Shown here one piece after another: positions 24,966 to 34,074 of a DNA stretch of 64,000 bases. Below the pieces are notes generated by a model, which did not search any database, was not told the DNA's origin, and saw nothing but the letters and a program-made list of their open reading frames with translations. Origin of the DNA: Fermentibacter sp964564435 (lineage in GTDB: Bacteria; Fermentibacterota; Fermentibacteria; Fermentibacterales; Fermentibacteraceae); the NCBI GenBank assembly GCA_964564435.1, contig CAZMAT010000009.1, positions 1 to 64,000 of the forward strand, read 5' to 3'. Each line of letters starts with the position of its first letter. Positions within the stretch are counted from its first letter, which is position 1. A program made the translations under genes and the position numbers.

Positions 24966-26030
24966 TCAGCAGATGCGCGGAAGCTGCTCACCACTCAACA
25001 CCGGCATCGTCCTCGTAGTTCCCAGCGAACTCCTCAAGGAGACGACGCCCCTCCCCCGCCCGGTCACGGCTCCTATGGATGCAGGCCTGCCTGCGGGGTC
25101 GAGGGAGGCCATCAGCCGCACCAGATCAGCAGCCGCGTCACCCGGCACGAACGCGACGAATCTCCCCTCGTTCGCCACGTGCAGAGGATCGAAACCCAGC
25201 AGTTCGCACGCCGCGCGCACCTGCCCCTCAACGGGCACCGAAGGCTCCTCTATGACGAAGTCGGTCGCAGAATCTGATGCGATCTCCGAGAGAGCGGCCG
25301 CGAGGCCTCCCCTCGTCAGGTCCCTCATGCATCGGACAGGCATGCCGGATTCGAGGATCTTCCGCACCATGCCGTGGATCGGGGCCGAGTCGCTCTCTAT
25401 GCCAGTCTCCAGGCCGATGCCCTCCCGCGCGCACATGATCGCCATCCCGTGCCTGCCGATGTCTCCGCTGACCACGATGCCGTCGCCAGGCTGAACGTTC
25501 GCTGGGCGGACGTCCACTCCGGAAGGCACTGAGCCGATCCCGGCGGTGTTGATGTAGATGCCATCGCAGCCGGCATGTCCGACGACCTTCGTGTCTCCGG
25601 TCACCAGCTTCACCCCGCATCTGCGGGCTGCATCCGCCATCGATTCCACCACGCGCCTCAGGCTCTCGAGCGGGAAACCCTCGCCGAGAATCAGGCCTGC
25701 ACTCAGCCAGAGCGGTATGGCCCCGCACACAGCGAGATCGTTGACCGTGCCGTGGACTGCGAGGGACCCGATGTCTCCGCCCGGGAAGAAGATGGGGTCG
25801 ATGACATAGCTGTCCGTGGTGAAGGCTATCCGGCCTACGGGCGGATCGAGAACCGCTCCGTCGTGCCTGTCCCCGGGGGCCGGGCCTCCGAAGGCTTCGA
25901 CGAATCCGTCGACCAGCCTCTTCATGATGGTGCCGCCGCCGCCATGGGCCATGGTGACCACCGCATGGCGCGAGAGCGGCACGGGACACGAGAAACCGCC
26001 GGAATGATCCACGGAATCGCGGTCCGTCAC
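24966..26030 (-). CDS. hypE: Hydrogenase maturation protein HypE
   Basis: A 354-residue PurM-like protein that dehydrates the thiocarboxamide on its own C-terminal Cys to thiocyanate for the Fe(CN)2CO centre. The terminal PRIC, with the acceptor cysteine as last residue, is intact. Also visible are AHGGGGTIMKRLVDG, FTTDSYVIDPIFFPGGDIG and VTGDTKVV. GTG 26030 overlaps the hypD stop (GTGA) and has GGGGAGG six bases before it. It is the last of the hypC-D-E set. Confidence 0.95.
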   Translation of the reverse strand: MTDRDSVDHSGGFSCPVPLSRHAVVTMAHGGGGTIMKRLVDGFVEAFGGPAPGDRHDGAVLDPPVGRIAFTTDSYVIDPIFFPGGDIGSLAVHGTVNDLAVCGAIPLWLSAGLILGEGFPLESLRRVVESMADAARRCGVKLVTGDTKVVGHAGCDGIYINTAGIGSVPSGVDVRPANVQPGDGIVVSGDIGRHGMAIMCAREGIGLETGIESDSAPIHGMVRKILESGMPVRCMRDLTRGGLAAALSEIASDSATDFVIEEPSVPVEGQVRAACELLGFDPLHVANEGRFVAFVPGDAAADLVRLMASLDPAGRPASIGAVTGRGRGVVSLRSSLGTTRTMPVLSGEQLPRIC

Positions 26031-27121
26031 CGGCCACCTCCCCTGTATCTGAAGTATGCCGCGCAGGCGCCCTCCGACGAGACCATCGGGGCGCCGAGCG
26101 GGCTGCCGGGCGTGCACTCCCGTCCGAATGCCGGACAGCAAGTCGGTTCGAGGACTCCGGTCAGCACCTTCGCGGCCATGCAGACCCCATCCCCGGGATC
26201 GGGGAGGTTCTGGACTGCTCCGAACCTCGATGCCGCGTCGAAGCTCCTGAAACCCTCCCTGAAAGCCCATCCGCCCCCGGTTATCACTCCGAGCCCCCTC
26301 CAGTCAGCGTCGGCATGCTCGAAGACCTCCCGGGCCATCGCCATGGCTGCGGGGTTCCCCTCCCTGCAGACAACTCTCGCATACTGGTTCTCCACGCGGG
26401 CCTCCCCCGCCTCGAGCATGGAGACGCTCATAAGGATGCCCTGCAGGATGTCGACCGGCTCGAATCCCGTGACGACGATGGGCGTGGAGTGGCTGGCCGT
26501 CATGGGTTCGTACTCCTCGTACCCGGTGACGGCGCAGACGTGTCCGGCCGCCAGCACGCCGTCCACGGCGCAGTCGGGCATCGAGAGTATCCATTCGAGC
26601 GCGGGGGGCACCCTTACATGCGCGTTGAGAACGCTGAAGTTGCGCATCCCCTCCGCGCGCGCCCCGAGAACGGCCGTGGCCGTCACCGGCACGGTTGTCT
26701 CGAACCCGACGGCGAAGAAGACGTATTCGCGGGAGGGATCCGCCCGGGCCATCACCAGGGCGTCCATGGGCGAGTAGACGATCCGTACGTCCCCCCCGGC
26801 CGACCGGGCCGTCATCAGGTCCGTGGCGGCCCCCGGGACGCGCAGCATGTCGCCGAAGGTGCAGACAACCGCTTCGTGCCTGCAGGCTATGCCCGCGGCC
26901 GTGTCGATCCAGCGGGCCGGCGTGACGCAGACAGGGCAGCCGGGTCCGTGGACGAGGGTGATCGTATCGGGGAGGAGCGAGTCGATCCCGTTCTCCAGGA
27001 TCGAATGGGTCTGCCCCCCGCACACCTCCATGAGCCTCCACGGCTTCGTAGCGATGCGTGCGACTGCGTCTGCCAGGAGGCGGACCGTCGCGGGATCCCT
27101 GTATTCCTCGAGGAGTTTCAC
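26027..27121 (-). CDS. hypD: Hydrogenase maturation protein HypD
   Basis: A 364-residue iron-sulfur scaffold on which, with HypC, the Fe(CN)2CO unit is assembled. The conserved motifs MEVCGGQTHSI, HGPGCPVCVTP and AVGFETTVP are present, as are the C-terminal cluster cysteines around LEPTCCPAFGREC. Start and stop overlap hypC and hypE by 4 bp each, a fully coupled trio. Confidence 0.96.
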   Translation of the reverse strand: MKLLEEYRDPATVRLLADAVARIATKPWRLMEVCGGQTHSILENGIDSLLPDTITLVHGPGCPVCVTPARWIDTAAGIACRHEAVVCTFGDMLRVPGAATDLMTARSAGGDVRIVYSPMDALVMARADPSREYVFFAVGFETTVPVTATAVLGARAEGMRNFSVLNAHVRVPPALEWILSMPDCAVDGVLAAGHVCAVTGYEEYEPMTASHSTPIVVTGFEPVDILQGILMSVSMLEAGEARVENQYARVVCREGNPAAMAMAREVFEHADADWRGLGVITGGGWAFREGFRSFDAASRFGAVQNLPDPGDGVCMAAKVLTGVLEPTCCPAFGRECTPGSPLGAPMVSSEGACAAYFRYRGGGR

Positions 27122-27366
27122 GGCTGGGTTTCCCCGGGGCAGGCCCGGAGAGCATCGATGAGTTCCATCACCCTTGCGGCCTCGGCCCTGTCGATCCTGT
27201 TCAGCGCGAACCCGGCGTGGACTATCACGTAGTCACCGACGACGGCTTCGGGGATGCCTGCGAGGGAGACAACCCGGATGACGCCGTCGAAGCTGACCCT
27301 GGCGGTACGGGAAATCTGGTCGTCCCCCGAGATCTCGACGATCTCACCGGGAACTCCCAGACACAT
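27118..27366 (-). CDS. hypC: Hydrogenase maturation chaperone HypC
   Basis: An 82-residue chaperone with the essential N-terminal MCLGVPGEIVEI, in which Cys2 binds the iron unit. GGAGG six bases before ATG 27366 fixes the start. The family is usually 75-95 residues. It shares a 172-bp intergenic region with the divergent hypA. Confidence 0.94.
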   Translation of the reverse strand: MCLGVPGEIVEISGDDQISRTARVSFDGVIRVVSLAGIPEAVVGDYVIVHAGFALNRIDRAEAARVMELIDALRACPGETQP

Positions 27367-27467
27367 GGGCCACCTCCGGTCGGAGTGGAGAACGGCAGCT
27401 CGTCCTGGTCGACACCCAAGTATAAGGCTGGTTGCGCCGAAAGAAAGCCCCTCCGGGACCCTTCGGG

Positions 27468-27485
27468 GTGCACGGCTGTGCACGG
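27468..27485. promoter_or_regulatory. Direct repeat in the hypC-hypA divergent promoter region
   Basis: GTGCACGG occurs twice with a 2-bp spacer; each half contains the palindrome GTGCAC. It lies between hypC (minus) and hypA (plus), where both promoters must be. TATAAG (27500-27505) toward hypA and a TATACT-type -10 toward hypC are visible but lack good -35 boxes. The regulator is unknown. Confidence 0.3.
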
Positions 27486-27538
27486 GCGGCATGCCGCGTT
27501 ATAAGTGCCCTGGCCCAGGAGCCTTCCGGAGGGTTCTC

Positions 27539-27889
27539 TTGCACGAATTGTCGGTAGCTTCCGAAATCCTCGACGTGGTGGAGGAGGCGCTCGGGCACAG
27601 GGAGAGCCTCAGTGCGGTCGACCTCGTCCTGGGGCCGCTCTCGGGCGTCTCCGCGGAGGCGCTCGATTTCTGTTTCACCGAGATGGCCTCACAGCGCGGT
27701 TTCGGGCGGCCGGTGCTCAGGATCAGGCCGACCGTTGCAGTGGTGAAGTGCGCGGAATGCGGCGCATCGTATGAGGCTCCGGACCTCGCGGCCTGCTGCC
27801 CGTCCTGCGGCGGGGTGTTCAAGCAGGTGCTGTCCGGCCGCGAGTGCTCCGTGGAGAGCATAGAGACGGCACAGGACGACCCTAGCTAG
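27539..27889 (+). CDS. hypA: Hydrogenase nickel metallochaperone HypA
   Basis: A 116-residue protein. The start is TTG 27539, giving Met-His-Glu-Leu-Ser, the nickel-binding N terminus (His2, Glu3); GGAGGG lies five bases upstream. A zinc ribbon is formed by CAECG and CPSCGG. HypA works with HypB to load nickel. It is divergent from hypC-D-E and 12 kb from hypB. The stop overlaps the convergent tag gene. Confidence 0.93.
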   Translation: MHELSVASEILDVVEEALGHRESLSAVDLVLGPLSGVSAEALDFCFTEMASQRGFGRPVLRIRPTVAVVKCAECGASYEAPDLAACCPSCGGVFKQVLSGRECSVESIETAQDDPS

Positions 27890-28455
27890 TATTCCGCCAT
27901 TATCTCGCCGCGCCTGAAGCAGCAGCGGGCATGGTCGTTCACCATCCCGGTGGCCTGCATGTGGGCATAGCAGATCGTCGAGCCGACGAATCCGAAGCCA
28001 CGCGCCCTCAGGTCTGCGCTGAGCGCATCCGATTCGGGGCTCGTCGCCATGTAGTCGCCCGGGCCCCTTATCTCGTGAACGATCGGCCGCCCGCCGGTGA
28101 AGCGCCAGATGTAGGAGTCGAACGACCCGAACTCCTCCCGGACCGCCAGGAAGCACCGGGCATTCCCGACTATCGCGTTCATCTTCGCCCTGTTCCGGAT
28201 CAGGCCCGGGTCCTGGAGCAGTTCCTCGATCCTCTTCGAGTCATAGCCGGCGATCATCACGGGATCGAAACCGTCCAGGGCCGTGCGGTAGTTCTCGCGC
28301 TTGCAGAGCACGGTGTACCAGCTCAGGCCGGCCTGCGCGCTCTCGAGGGCCAGGAACTCGAACCACAGCCTGTCGTCGTGGACCGGGACTCCCCACTCTC
28401 TGTCGTGGTAATCGACGTAGAGGGGTTTCGCGAGATCGACCCAGGGGCATCTCGT
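27886..28455 (-). CDS. tag: DNA-3-methyladenine glycosylase I (Tag)
   Basis: A base-excision repair enzyme of about 189 residues. Family motifs: RCPWVDL, YHDREWGVP, ESAQAGLSWYTVLCKRENYR, IIRNR-like LIRNRAKMNAIVGNAR, and GFGFVGSTICYAHMQATGMVNDH, with zinc ligands Cys, His, His and Cys as in E. coli Tag. No ATG, GTG or TTG lies in frame near the expected N terminus. An ACG at 28455, directly before RCPW and after AGGACAGA, sits where E. coli Tag starts and gives the right length (E. coli 187). Either this is a rare ACG start or an ATG-to-ACG change or error. Confidence 0.85.
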   Translation of the reverse strand, partial: TRCPWVDLAKPLYVDYHDREWGVPVHDDRLWFEFLALESAQAGLSWYTVLCKRENYRTALDGFDPVMIAGYDSKRIEELLQDPGLIRNRAKMNAIVGNARCFLAVREEFGSFDSYIWRFTGGRPIVHEIRGPGDYMATSPESDALSADLRARGFGFVGSTICYAHMQATGMVNDHARCCFRRGEIMAEY

Positions 28456-28511
28456 TCTGTCCTGCGGGGTTGTCGCAGCCCGGCCGCAGCCGGCCGCCGC
28501 GCCGTTTCCTG

Positions 28512-29975
28512 CTATTCCAGCACCACCAGCCTGAGCGTGTCGGAGGAGGAGCCGGCGTCGGCTCTCACGATGTAGACCCCCGAAGGCAGGCTGCCCGGCC
28601 AGGCCAGCGCATGGTTCCCGGCTCCGAGGCTGCCGTCGACCAGGACGCCTTCCAGCCTTCCGTCGATCCCGAACACTCTCACCGCCACGTTTCCGGGCCG
28701 TGCGAGCTCGACCGTGACGGAAGGGTCCGAGGGGCACGGGTTGGACGGGCACGACAGCGACACCGATGCGTCGGGATCGGCCGGATCGATGCCCGTGGAG
28801 TCGAGGTAGATGTTCAGGATCAGACCCTCGATGATGTTCATCTGGTAGGGCATGCCGCTGAGCGGGAACTGGTACCAGCCGTTCGTGGAGCCGCCCCAGC
28901 CGAAGTTGAGGTGGTAGTAGTCGTCGGTGTTGTAGCCGTCCACGACGATGTTGTGCCCGTACTGCCATGCGGCGTCGACAATCGCGAGATGGGCCGGGAG
29001 GGCGTCCATCATGTTCTGGGACAGCTTCTCGAAAAGGCTGTCGGATTCCGCATCGAGCAGTTCGCAGTTCTCGAACCCGAACCTGGTGTATGCGTCGTGG
29101 GCCTGCCCCACACCGAAGGTGCCCGAGCCCGAAGCGGAATAGACCTGCTTGCAGGCCGACCCGCACGCGAACACGAGGGCGGCCTTGTCGGAGCTGGTGA
29201 GGGGCGTGGACTGCTCGTAGTGGTCGTCGAGGATGTCGAGCATGTCGTTGAGCTCGGACCAGGCCGGGAAGTCGTGTGCAACGCAGTCGTCGTCGATCCA
29301 GTAGTCCTCCTGGTAGACGTGGTGGTAGTCGTCCGAGTCGGAGAAACGCGTGGAGTTGGTCGTCTCCAGGTTGTCGACTATCATGCCCATCGCAACGGCG
29401 GGGCATCCCGCGACGCTCCTCGAGCCCGCATTCAGGTCCATGGGACAGTAAGCGTTGTACGGGGAGCCCTGGGTCCAGTTCTCCATCAGCCAGCCCCCGG
29501 TGGGAGTTGTGCCTGCCGCCGGCCATTGCTCGAGCACCGCCGGGGATCCCGGATCGACGAGACCGGACGTCGCGGCCTCCCATGAGCGGGCGTTAGCCAG
29601 GGCCGCATCTTCGGAGATAAGCCCGGCGCAGGCCATCCTGTTCTCGATGTCCGTCGCCAGGAGGTCGGACATGCCGAAAGTCTGCCCCTCGCCCCTGCCA
29701 AAATCCGAGGAGTAGGAATAGGCCGGCACGGGAGGCATGGCGTCATCGGCCGAAACCACCACGTAACCTGACGGGGAGAGGTCGAACACAAACGCGAGCA
29801 TCGTCCCGTCATCGCCCGAAAGCCCGGATACGCCTTCGATCGTGAAGGAGCCGGCCATGCCGTCCCGCTCGAGCCTGTGGTTCGCAGCCAGCCGGGCATC
29901 GGCGGGTGTCACCGGGGCGGCGGCGACCGCCATGGCTGCCCCGGCCAGTATCAGCAGCTTCGCGTATCGGATCAC
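28512..29975 (-). CDS. Secreted C10 (streptopain-like) cysteine peptidase with C-terminal sorting domain
   Basis: A 487-residue exported protease. Signal peptide about 1-22; a propeptide region with SGYVVVSADDAMPPVPAYS; a catalytic domain with the nucleophile in VAGCPAVAMGMIV and the catalytic His in GHNIVVDGYNTDDYYHLNFG, followed by WGGSTNGWY, as in streptopain. From about residue 405 an Ig-like FlgD/Por-type C-terminal domain follows (VAVRVFGIDGRLEGVL, LPSGVYIVRADAG, ending LVVLE). It lies just upstream of tag in the same direction. Probably digests extracellular protein. Confidence 0.88.
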   Translation of the reverse strand: MIRYAKLLILAGAAMAVAAAPVTPADARLAANHRLERDGMAGSFTIEGVSGLSGDDGTMLAFVFDLSPSGYVVVSADDAMPPVPAYSYSSDFGRGEGQTFGMSDLLATDIENRMACAGLISEDAALANARSWEAATSGLVDPGSPAVLEQWPAAGTTPTGGWLMENWTQGSPYNAYCPMDLNAGSRSVAGCPAVAMGMIVDNLETTNSTRFSDSDDYHHVYQEDYWIDDDCVAHDFPAWSELNDMLDILDDHYEQSTPLTSSDKAALVFACGSACKQVYSASGSGTFGVGQAHDAYTRFGFENCELLDAESDSLFEKLSQNMMDALPAHLAIVDAAWQYGHNIVVDGYNTDDYYHLNFGWGGSTNGWYQFPLSGMPYQMNIIEGLILNIYLDSTGIDPADPDASVSLSCPSNPCPSDPSVTVELARPGNVAVRVFGIDGRLEGVLVDGSLGAGNHALAWPGSLPSGVYIVRADAGSSSDTLRLVVLE

Positions 29976-30150
29976 GCCTGTCTCCTGCCGTTTCGGTTCA
30001 TGAATGCTGGGGTTTGGAGTTCCAGAGGGGATGATAGCCGGAAGCCCTCACCGGGTCAAACCGCGGGGCAATCCCCATGCCGCCCGGCTGGCCCGTGCCG
30101 GGCATTCCCTCCCGGAACCGGCCATCCAGTCCGATGAAGTCGACATGGAC

Positions 30151-30169
30151 GGACAGGATGGACAGGATG
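30151..30169. repeat. Doubled ATCCTGTCC intergenic motif
   Basis: GGACAGGATGGACAGGATG is the reverse complement of the doubled motif that opens each 77-bp repeat at 171-353. It sits directly downstream of the RND adaptor gene. The rest of the 198-bp gap 29976-30173 shows nothing clear. Confidence 0.7.
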
Positions 30170-30173
30170 CGGA

Positions 30174-31013
30174 TTATTCGCCGCCATCCCCTCCCGGATC
30201 GATCCTCACCGTGCCGTAGATGCCCGGGAAGAGCGTGCCCGACGGGTCGTCGAGAGTAACCGTCAGAGGTAGCAGGCCGGTGACCGGATCTATCGCCGGT
30301 GACACGGAGGTCACGATTCCCGCATAGACCTCCCCCGGCAGCACAGTGGTCTCGAATCCGGCGGGATCTCCGATCTCGAAGGATCCGATGTACCTTTCGG
30401 GCAGAAGTGCTCGGAGCACGTATCCCCCTCCACCCGTGACCATCACGAGGGGTTCGGGGCCGGCCATCAGGCCCTCGCCTGCCCACACCCGCCCGACCAC
30501 GCCGTCGAACGGCGCATCGACCGTCGATGCGCTGCGGCCCGAGAGCGCGCCGTACAGATCGGCCCTCGCAGCCTGGAGTGTGGACCGGGATGCAAGCATG
30601 GCGGTCTCGGCGCCCTCCATCTGCTCGCTGCTGAGCGCCCCGGCCTCGAAGAGCTCCGAGCAGCGCCTGTACGCTGCTTCCGCATTGGAAGCCTCGACCC
30701 TGGCGGCTTCCACTCCGGAGAGCCCGGCGGCGACCGCCCCGTCCACGAGAGCATCGCCGGAGAGGCCCACGAGGATCTGCCCGGCCACGACCGAGTCGCC
30801 CTCCTCTACGAAGACGCCGGTCACCCTGCCCGAGCCGAACAGCAGCGCCTCGTCGCAGGCCTCCACGCGCACGCTGGCGGAGACCGTGCCGTGCTCTTCG
30901 GGAGCGGCGCCCGAAGGCACCGGAACCGCCGATGAGTTACCGGCCTCCGGGCTCCCGCCTCCGCATGCGCACATCAGGATCAGTGCCGTGCAGATCCCCG
31001 TCCTGTCAGGCAT
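30174..31013 (-). CDS. RND-pump periplasmic adaptor (second copy), lipoprotein
   Basis: A 279-residue membrane-fusion protein with a lipoprotein signal (LILMCACGGG). Order: lipoyl half (VTGVFVEEGDSVVAGQILVGL), an alpha-helical hairpin rich in Ala/Glu (about 95-150), the second lipoyl half (VDAPFDGVVGRVWAGEGLMAG) and a beta-barrel (FETTVLPGEVYAGIVTSVSPAIDPVTG). Shorter than the adaptor at 34071 and without a clear membrane-proximal domain. The start overlaps the RND gene by 8 bp. It is the last gene of the TetR-controlled operon. Confidence 0.87.
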   Translation of the reverse strand: MPDRTGICTALILMCACGGGSPEAGNSSAVPVPSGAAPEEHGTVSASVRVEACDEALLFGSGRVTGVFVEEGDSVVAGQILVGLSGDALVDGAVAAGLSGVEAARVEASNAEAAYRRCSELFEAGALSSEQMEGAETAMLASRSTLQAARADLYGALSGRSASTVDAPFDGVVGRVWAGEGLMAGPEPLVMVTGGGGYVLRALLPERYIGSFEIGDPAGFETTVLPGEVYAGIVTSVSPAIDPVTGLLPLTVTLDDPSGTLFPGIYGTVRIDPGGDGGE

Positions 31014-34000
31014 CGCCGGCCGCCTTTCCGCGGTTCTTCCGCTCGGCCATGAGCACGTACATCACCGGCAGGATGAGCAGCGTCAGAGGCGTGGCCACCA
31101 CCATCCCGCCGACCACCGTCCGCGCCATGGGCGACCACAGGCCGGAGCTGCCGGTGGACATCAGCGCCAGGGGCAGCATGGCGAACACCGTGGTGCTCGC
31201 CGTCATCAGGATGGGCCTCATCCTCTTCCTGCCCGCGTCGAGCACGGCCTCCACGGGTGAGAGCCCCTGCGAGCGCATCTCCTGGTTGGCGAAGTCGACG
31301 AGCACGATCCCGTTGTTCACGACGATGCCCGCGAGCATCAGGATGCCGATCAGCGAGGTGAGGCCCAGGGTCATCCCGGTGAGCACGTGTACCAGGATGA
31401 CGCCGATCATGGCCATCGGTATCTCGAAGATCAGCAGGAACGGCTCCTTGAGCGACTCGAACTGCACCGCCATCACGAGGAACACGAGGAAGACCGCAAC
31501 GGCTATGGCAATGGCCATGCTCGAGAAGGACTCCTTCTGGTCGGGGATGTCGCCCAGCAGCTCCCATCTCGCGCCGCCCAGTTCGAGCGTGTCCATCATC
31601 GCGTACACGTCGGAGCCCACATCTCCCAGAGCCCTTCCCTCTATCCCGCACGATACGAGCACGCTCCTGCTCCTGTCCCTGTGCCAGATCATGTTGGGCA
31701 CGAGGTCGGTCGAGAGGGTGCCCCAGCTCTCCAGCGGCGCCCCCGATACGGGGAGGCCCAGGATGCGCTCGCGGCTCGAGATCGCCCGGTCGTCGAATGC
31801 GAGATGCACGTCGAGGTCCTCGTCGCCCTCGTAGTACGTGGAGGCGTCGAGGCCCATCACACCCAGCGTCACCTCGGCCGCTATGGCCGCGGGGTTGGCC
31901 CCCCTCTGCGACATGACCGCGGGATCGGGCGTGAAGCGCATGAGGTCCACCCACTCGTCGAGGCTCGACTCGTGGTCGATCGTGCCCGGTATGCGCTCGA
32001 GTCCGGCTTTCAGGGTCGCGCCCCTCGCGAGCAGATCCTCGAGGTCGCTGCCGTAGATGGCGATCTGTATCGGGTTGCCGGTGCTGAACCCCATGCCGGT
32101 GGTCAGCGTGTAGGTCAGGCCAGGCACGGCGTCGAGCACCTCCCTCACGGGCTCCTGATAGTCGTCCACCTGCCTCGTGAGATCCTTCTCCGGGGCGAAG
32201 TAGAACACGAGGTCGATCCGGTTGGGGGCGTCTGCCCCGAATGCCGCGGAGATCCCCGCGCTCCTGCCCACGGTCATGCCGGTATGCACGAGGTCGCCTG
32301 GCGCGAAGACCCTCTCGATCGAATCGACCATCACCATGGCCAGGCTGTCCGTCACGTCCAGACTCGTACCGGGCGGAGCGGAGGCCGTGATGGTCATCAT
32401 GCCTTCCTGGACGTCGGGGATGAAGGATGTCGGTATGCGCCCCGCCAGCAGGATCGAGGCCAGGAAGGCGCCGACGGTCGGCAGCAGGGTCAGCCTCCTG
32501 TGCGCGAGGCACCACGCGAGCCATCCCGCATACTTCTCCTCCAGCGCCTGGATGAGGTCCTGGACATTCTGGAGGGGCGAGCCCTTCCGGTGCGTCTTGA
32601 CTATCCTCGTGGACATCCCGGCCAGCAGAGGCACGAAGGTCATGCTGTTGAAGAGGCTTATCATCAGGGCGCACACTATCGTGATCGAGAGGTCCCTGAA
32701 GACCTGTCCGGTCAGGCCCTTCACGAAGAGCATGGGGATGAACACCGCCACGGTGGTCAGGGTCGAGGCTGCCACGGCCATGCCCACCTGTGTGGCGCCC
32801 CGCTCGGAGCCCTCCCTTACGCCAGCCCCCTCCTTGCGCAGCCTGTGGATGTTCTCGAGCACCACCACGGAGTTGTCCAGGATCATCCCGATCGCGATCG
32901 AGAGGCCCGCGAGGGAGATGATGTTGAGGTTCACCCCGAAGGCGTACATGAACGCGAAAGTGGTGATGAAGGACAGCGGCATCGAGATGCTCACGATGCC
33001 GGCGTTCGCGGGCGAGCCCAGGAACAGCAGGAGAACGACGGCGGCGAGCACCATCGCCTGTATGCCGGTCTCCAGCAGTGAATTCATGGAGGACTTCACG
33101 TAGTCCTCCTGGCTGTAGACGATGCCGGTCTCGAACTGCCCGGCGTAGGACGCCGATATCCTGTCGACTTCGGCTTCCAGGCTCCGGCAGGTGTTCACGG
33201 TGTTCGCGTCGGCGCTCTTCCGGAACACGAGCATGATGGTGTTGGCCCCGTCGAGCGAGGAGATGCTCGAAGGGTCCTCGAAGCCGTCCTCGACCAGGGC
33301 CACGTCGCCCAGGCGCACCGGCACGCCGCCGTGGGCTCCGACGACGAGTTCGCGGATCTGGTCGAGGCTGTGGAAGCCGCTTCGCACGCTGATGGAGATG
33401 TCCAGTCCGCCGGCCTCGAGGTTGCCCCCGGGCTGGTCGGCGTCAACAGCGGACAGCACTCCGTAGATCTGAGCGATGGATATGCCCCGTTCCCATGTCA
33501 GGACCGGGTCGACCGTGACATTGATGCTGCGCACCTCGCCGCCCGATATGTCCGCCGAGGCCACCCCGCCCACGCGGCTCAGCACCGGCTGCACCTCGTC
33601 CTCCACCAGGCGGCGGAGCCCCGCGCTCGACAGGCTCTGGCTCGAGAAGCTCACTATCATGAGCGGCTTCATGCTGCTCTCGAGGGCGAACACCACGGGA
33701 TCGGTGGCATTTCCGGGCAGGAGGGTCTGGTTCCTGTCGACAGCCTCCTTCACATCGTCCAGAACCCGGTCGATGTCCGCACCAAGAGACGCATCCACCG
33801 TCACGGTGCTCAGGGACGCCCTGCTCTCGGATTCCACGCAGTCCACGTCCTCCACACCGCTGACTGCATCCTCCAGCACCTCGGAGACGAGGATCTCCAC
33901 CTCCTCGGGCCCGCTGCCGGGCAGGGCGGTGATGATCATCACCTGCCCCAGGTCGGCCTTGGGGAGGTAGTCGAGGCCGAGCTGCGTGATGCCGAATGCC

Positions 34001-34074
34001 CCTGCACCCAGCATCAGCAGGAACACCATCAGGAAGGTGACCCTGCGGTTTATCGCCAGCGCCGGGAGGCTCAT
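31006..34074 (-). CDS. RND-family efflux permease
   Basis: A 1022-residue inner-membrane pump of the AcrB/MexB-like RND superfamily: an N-terminal helix (SLPALAINRRVTFLMVFLLMLG), two large periplasmic loops, and two bundles of helices. Motifs include GLSIAIGMILDNSVVVLENIHR and the second-half equivalent LTSLIGILMLAGIVVNNGIVLVDFAN. The Asp-containing helix 4 (MILDNSVV) matches the proton relay. Full length for the family. It is sandwiched between two adaptor genes with overlaps of 4 and 8 bp. No TolC-type gene is nearby. Confidence 0.93.
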   Translation of the reverse strand: MSLPALAINRRVTFLMVFLLMLGAGAFGITQLGLDYLPKADLGQVMIITALPGSGPEEVEILVSEVLEDAVSGVEDVDCVESESRASLSTVTVDASLGADIDRVLDDVKEAVDRNQTLLPGNATDPVVFALESSMKPLMIVSFSSQSLSSAGLRRLVEDEVQPVLSRVGGVASADISGGEVRSINVTVDPVLTWERGISIAQIYGVLSAVDADQPGGNLEAGGLDISISVRSGFHSLDQIRELVVGAHGGVPVRLGDVALVEDGFEDPSSISSLDGANTIMLVFRKSADANTVNTCRSLEAEVDRISASYAGQFETGIVYSQEDYVKSSMNSLLETGIQAMVLAAVVLLLFLGSPANAGIVSISMPLSFITTFAFMYAFGVNLNIISLAGLSIAIGMILDNSVVVLENIHRLRKEGAGVREGSERGATQVGMAVAASTLTTVAVFIPMLFVKGLTGQVFRDLSITIVCALMISLFNSMTFVPLLAGMSTRIVKTHRKGSPLQNVQDLIQALEEKYAGWLAWCLAHRRLTLLPTVGAFLASILLAGRIPTSFIPDVQEGMMTITASAPPGTSLDVTDSLAMVMVDSIERVFAPGDLVHTGMTVGRSAGISAAFGADAPNRIDLVFYFAPEKDLTRQVDDYQEPVREVLDAVPGLTYTLTTGMGFSTGNPIQIAIYGSDLEDLLARGATLKAGLERIPGTIDHESSLDEWVDLMRFTPDPAVMSQRGANPAAIAAEVTLGVMGLDASTYYEGDEDLDVHLAFDDRAISSRERILGLPVSGAPLESWGTLSTDLVPNMIWHRDRSRSVLVSCGIEGRALGDVGSDVYAMMDTLELGGARWELLGDIPDQKESFSSMAIAIAVAVFLVFLVMAVQFESLKEPFLLIFEIPMAMIGVILVHVLTGMTLGLTSLIGILMLAGIVVNNGIVLVDFANQEMRSQGLSPVEAVLDAGRKRMRPILMTASTTVFAMLPLALMSTGSSGLWSPMARTVVGGMVVATPLTLLILPVMYVLMAERKNRGKAAGDA

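Noticed and set aside
27886..29583. A 565-residue frame ending in Tag, suggesting a fusion with an upstream domain
   Set aside because: The upstream part is a low-complexity Arg/Gly shadow of the C10 peptidase gene on the same strand; only the last 189 codons match Tag.
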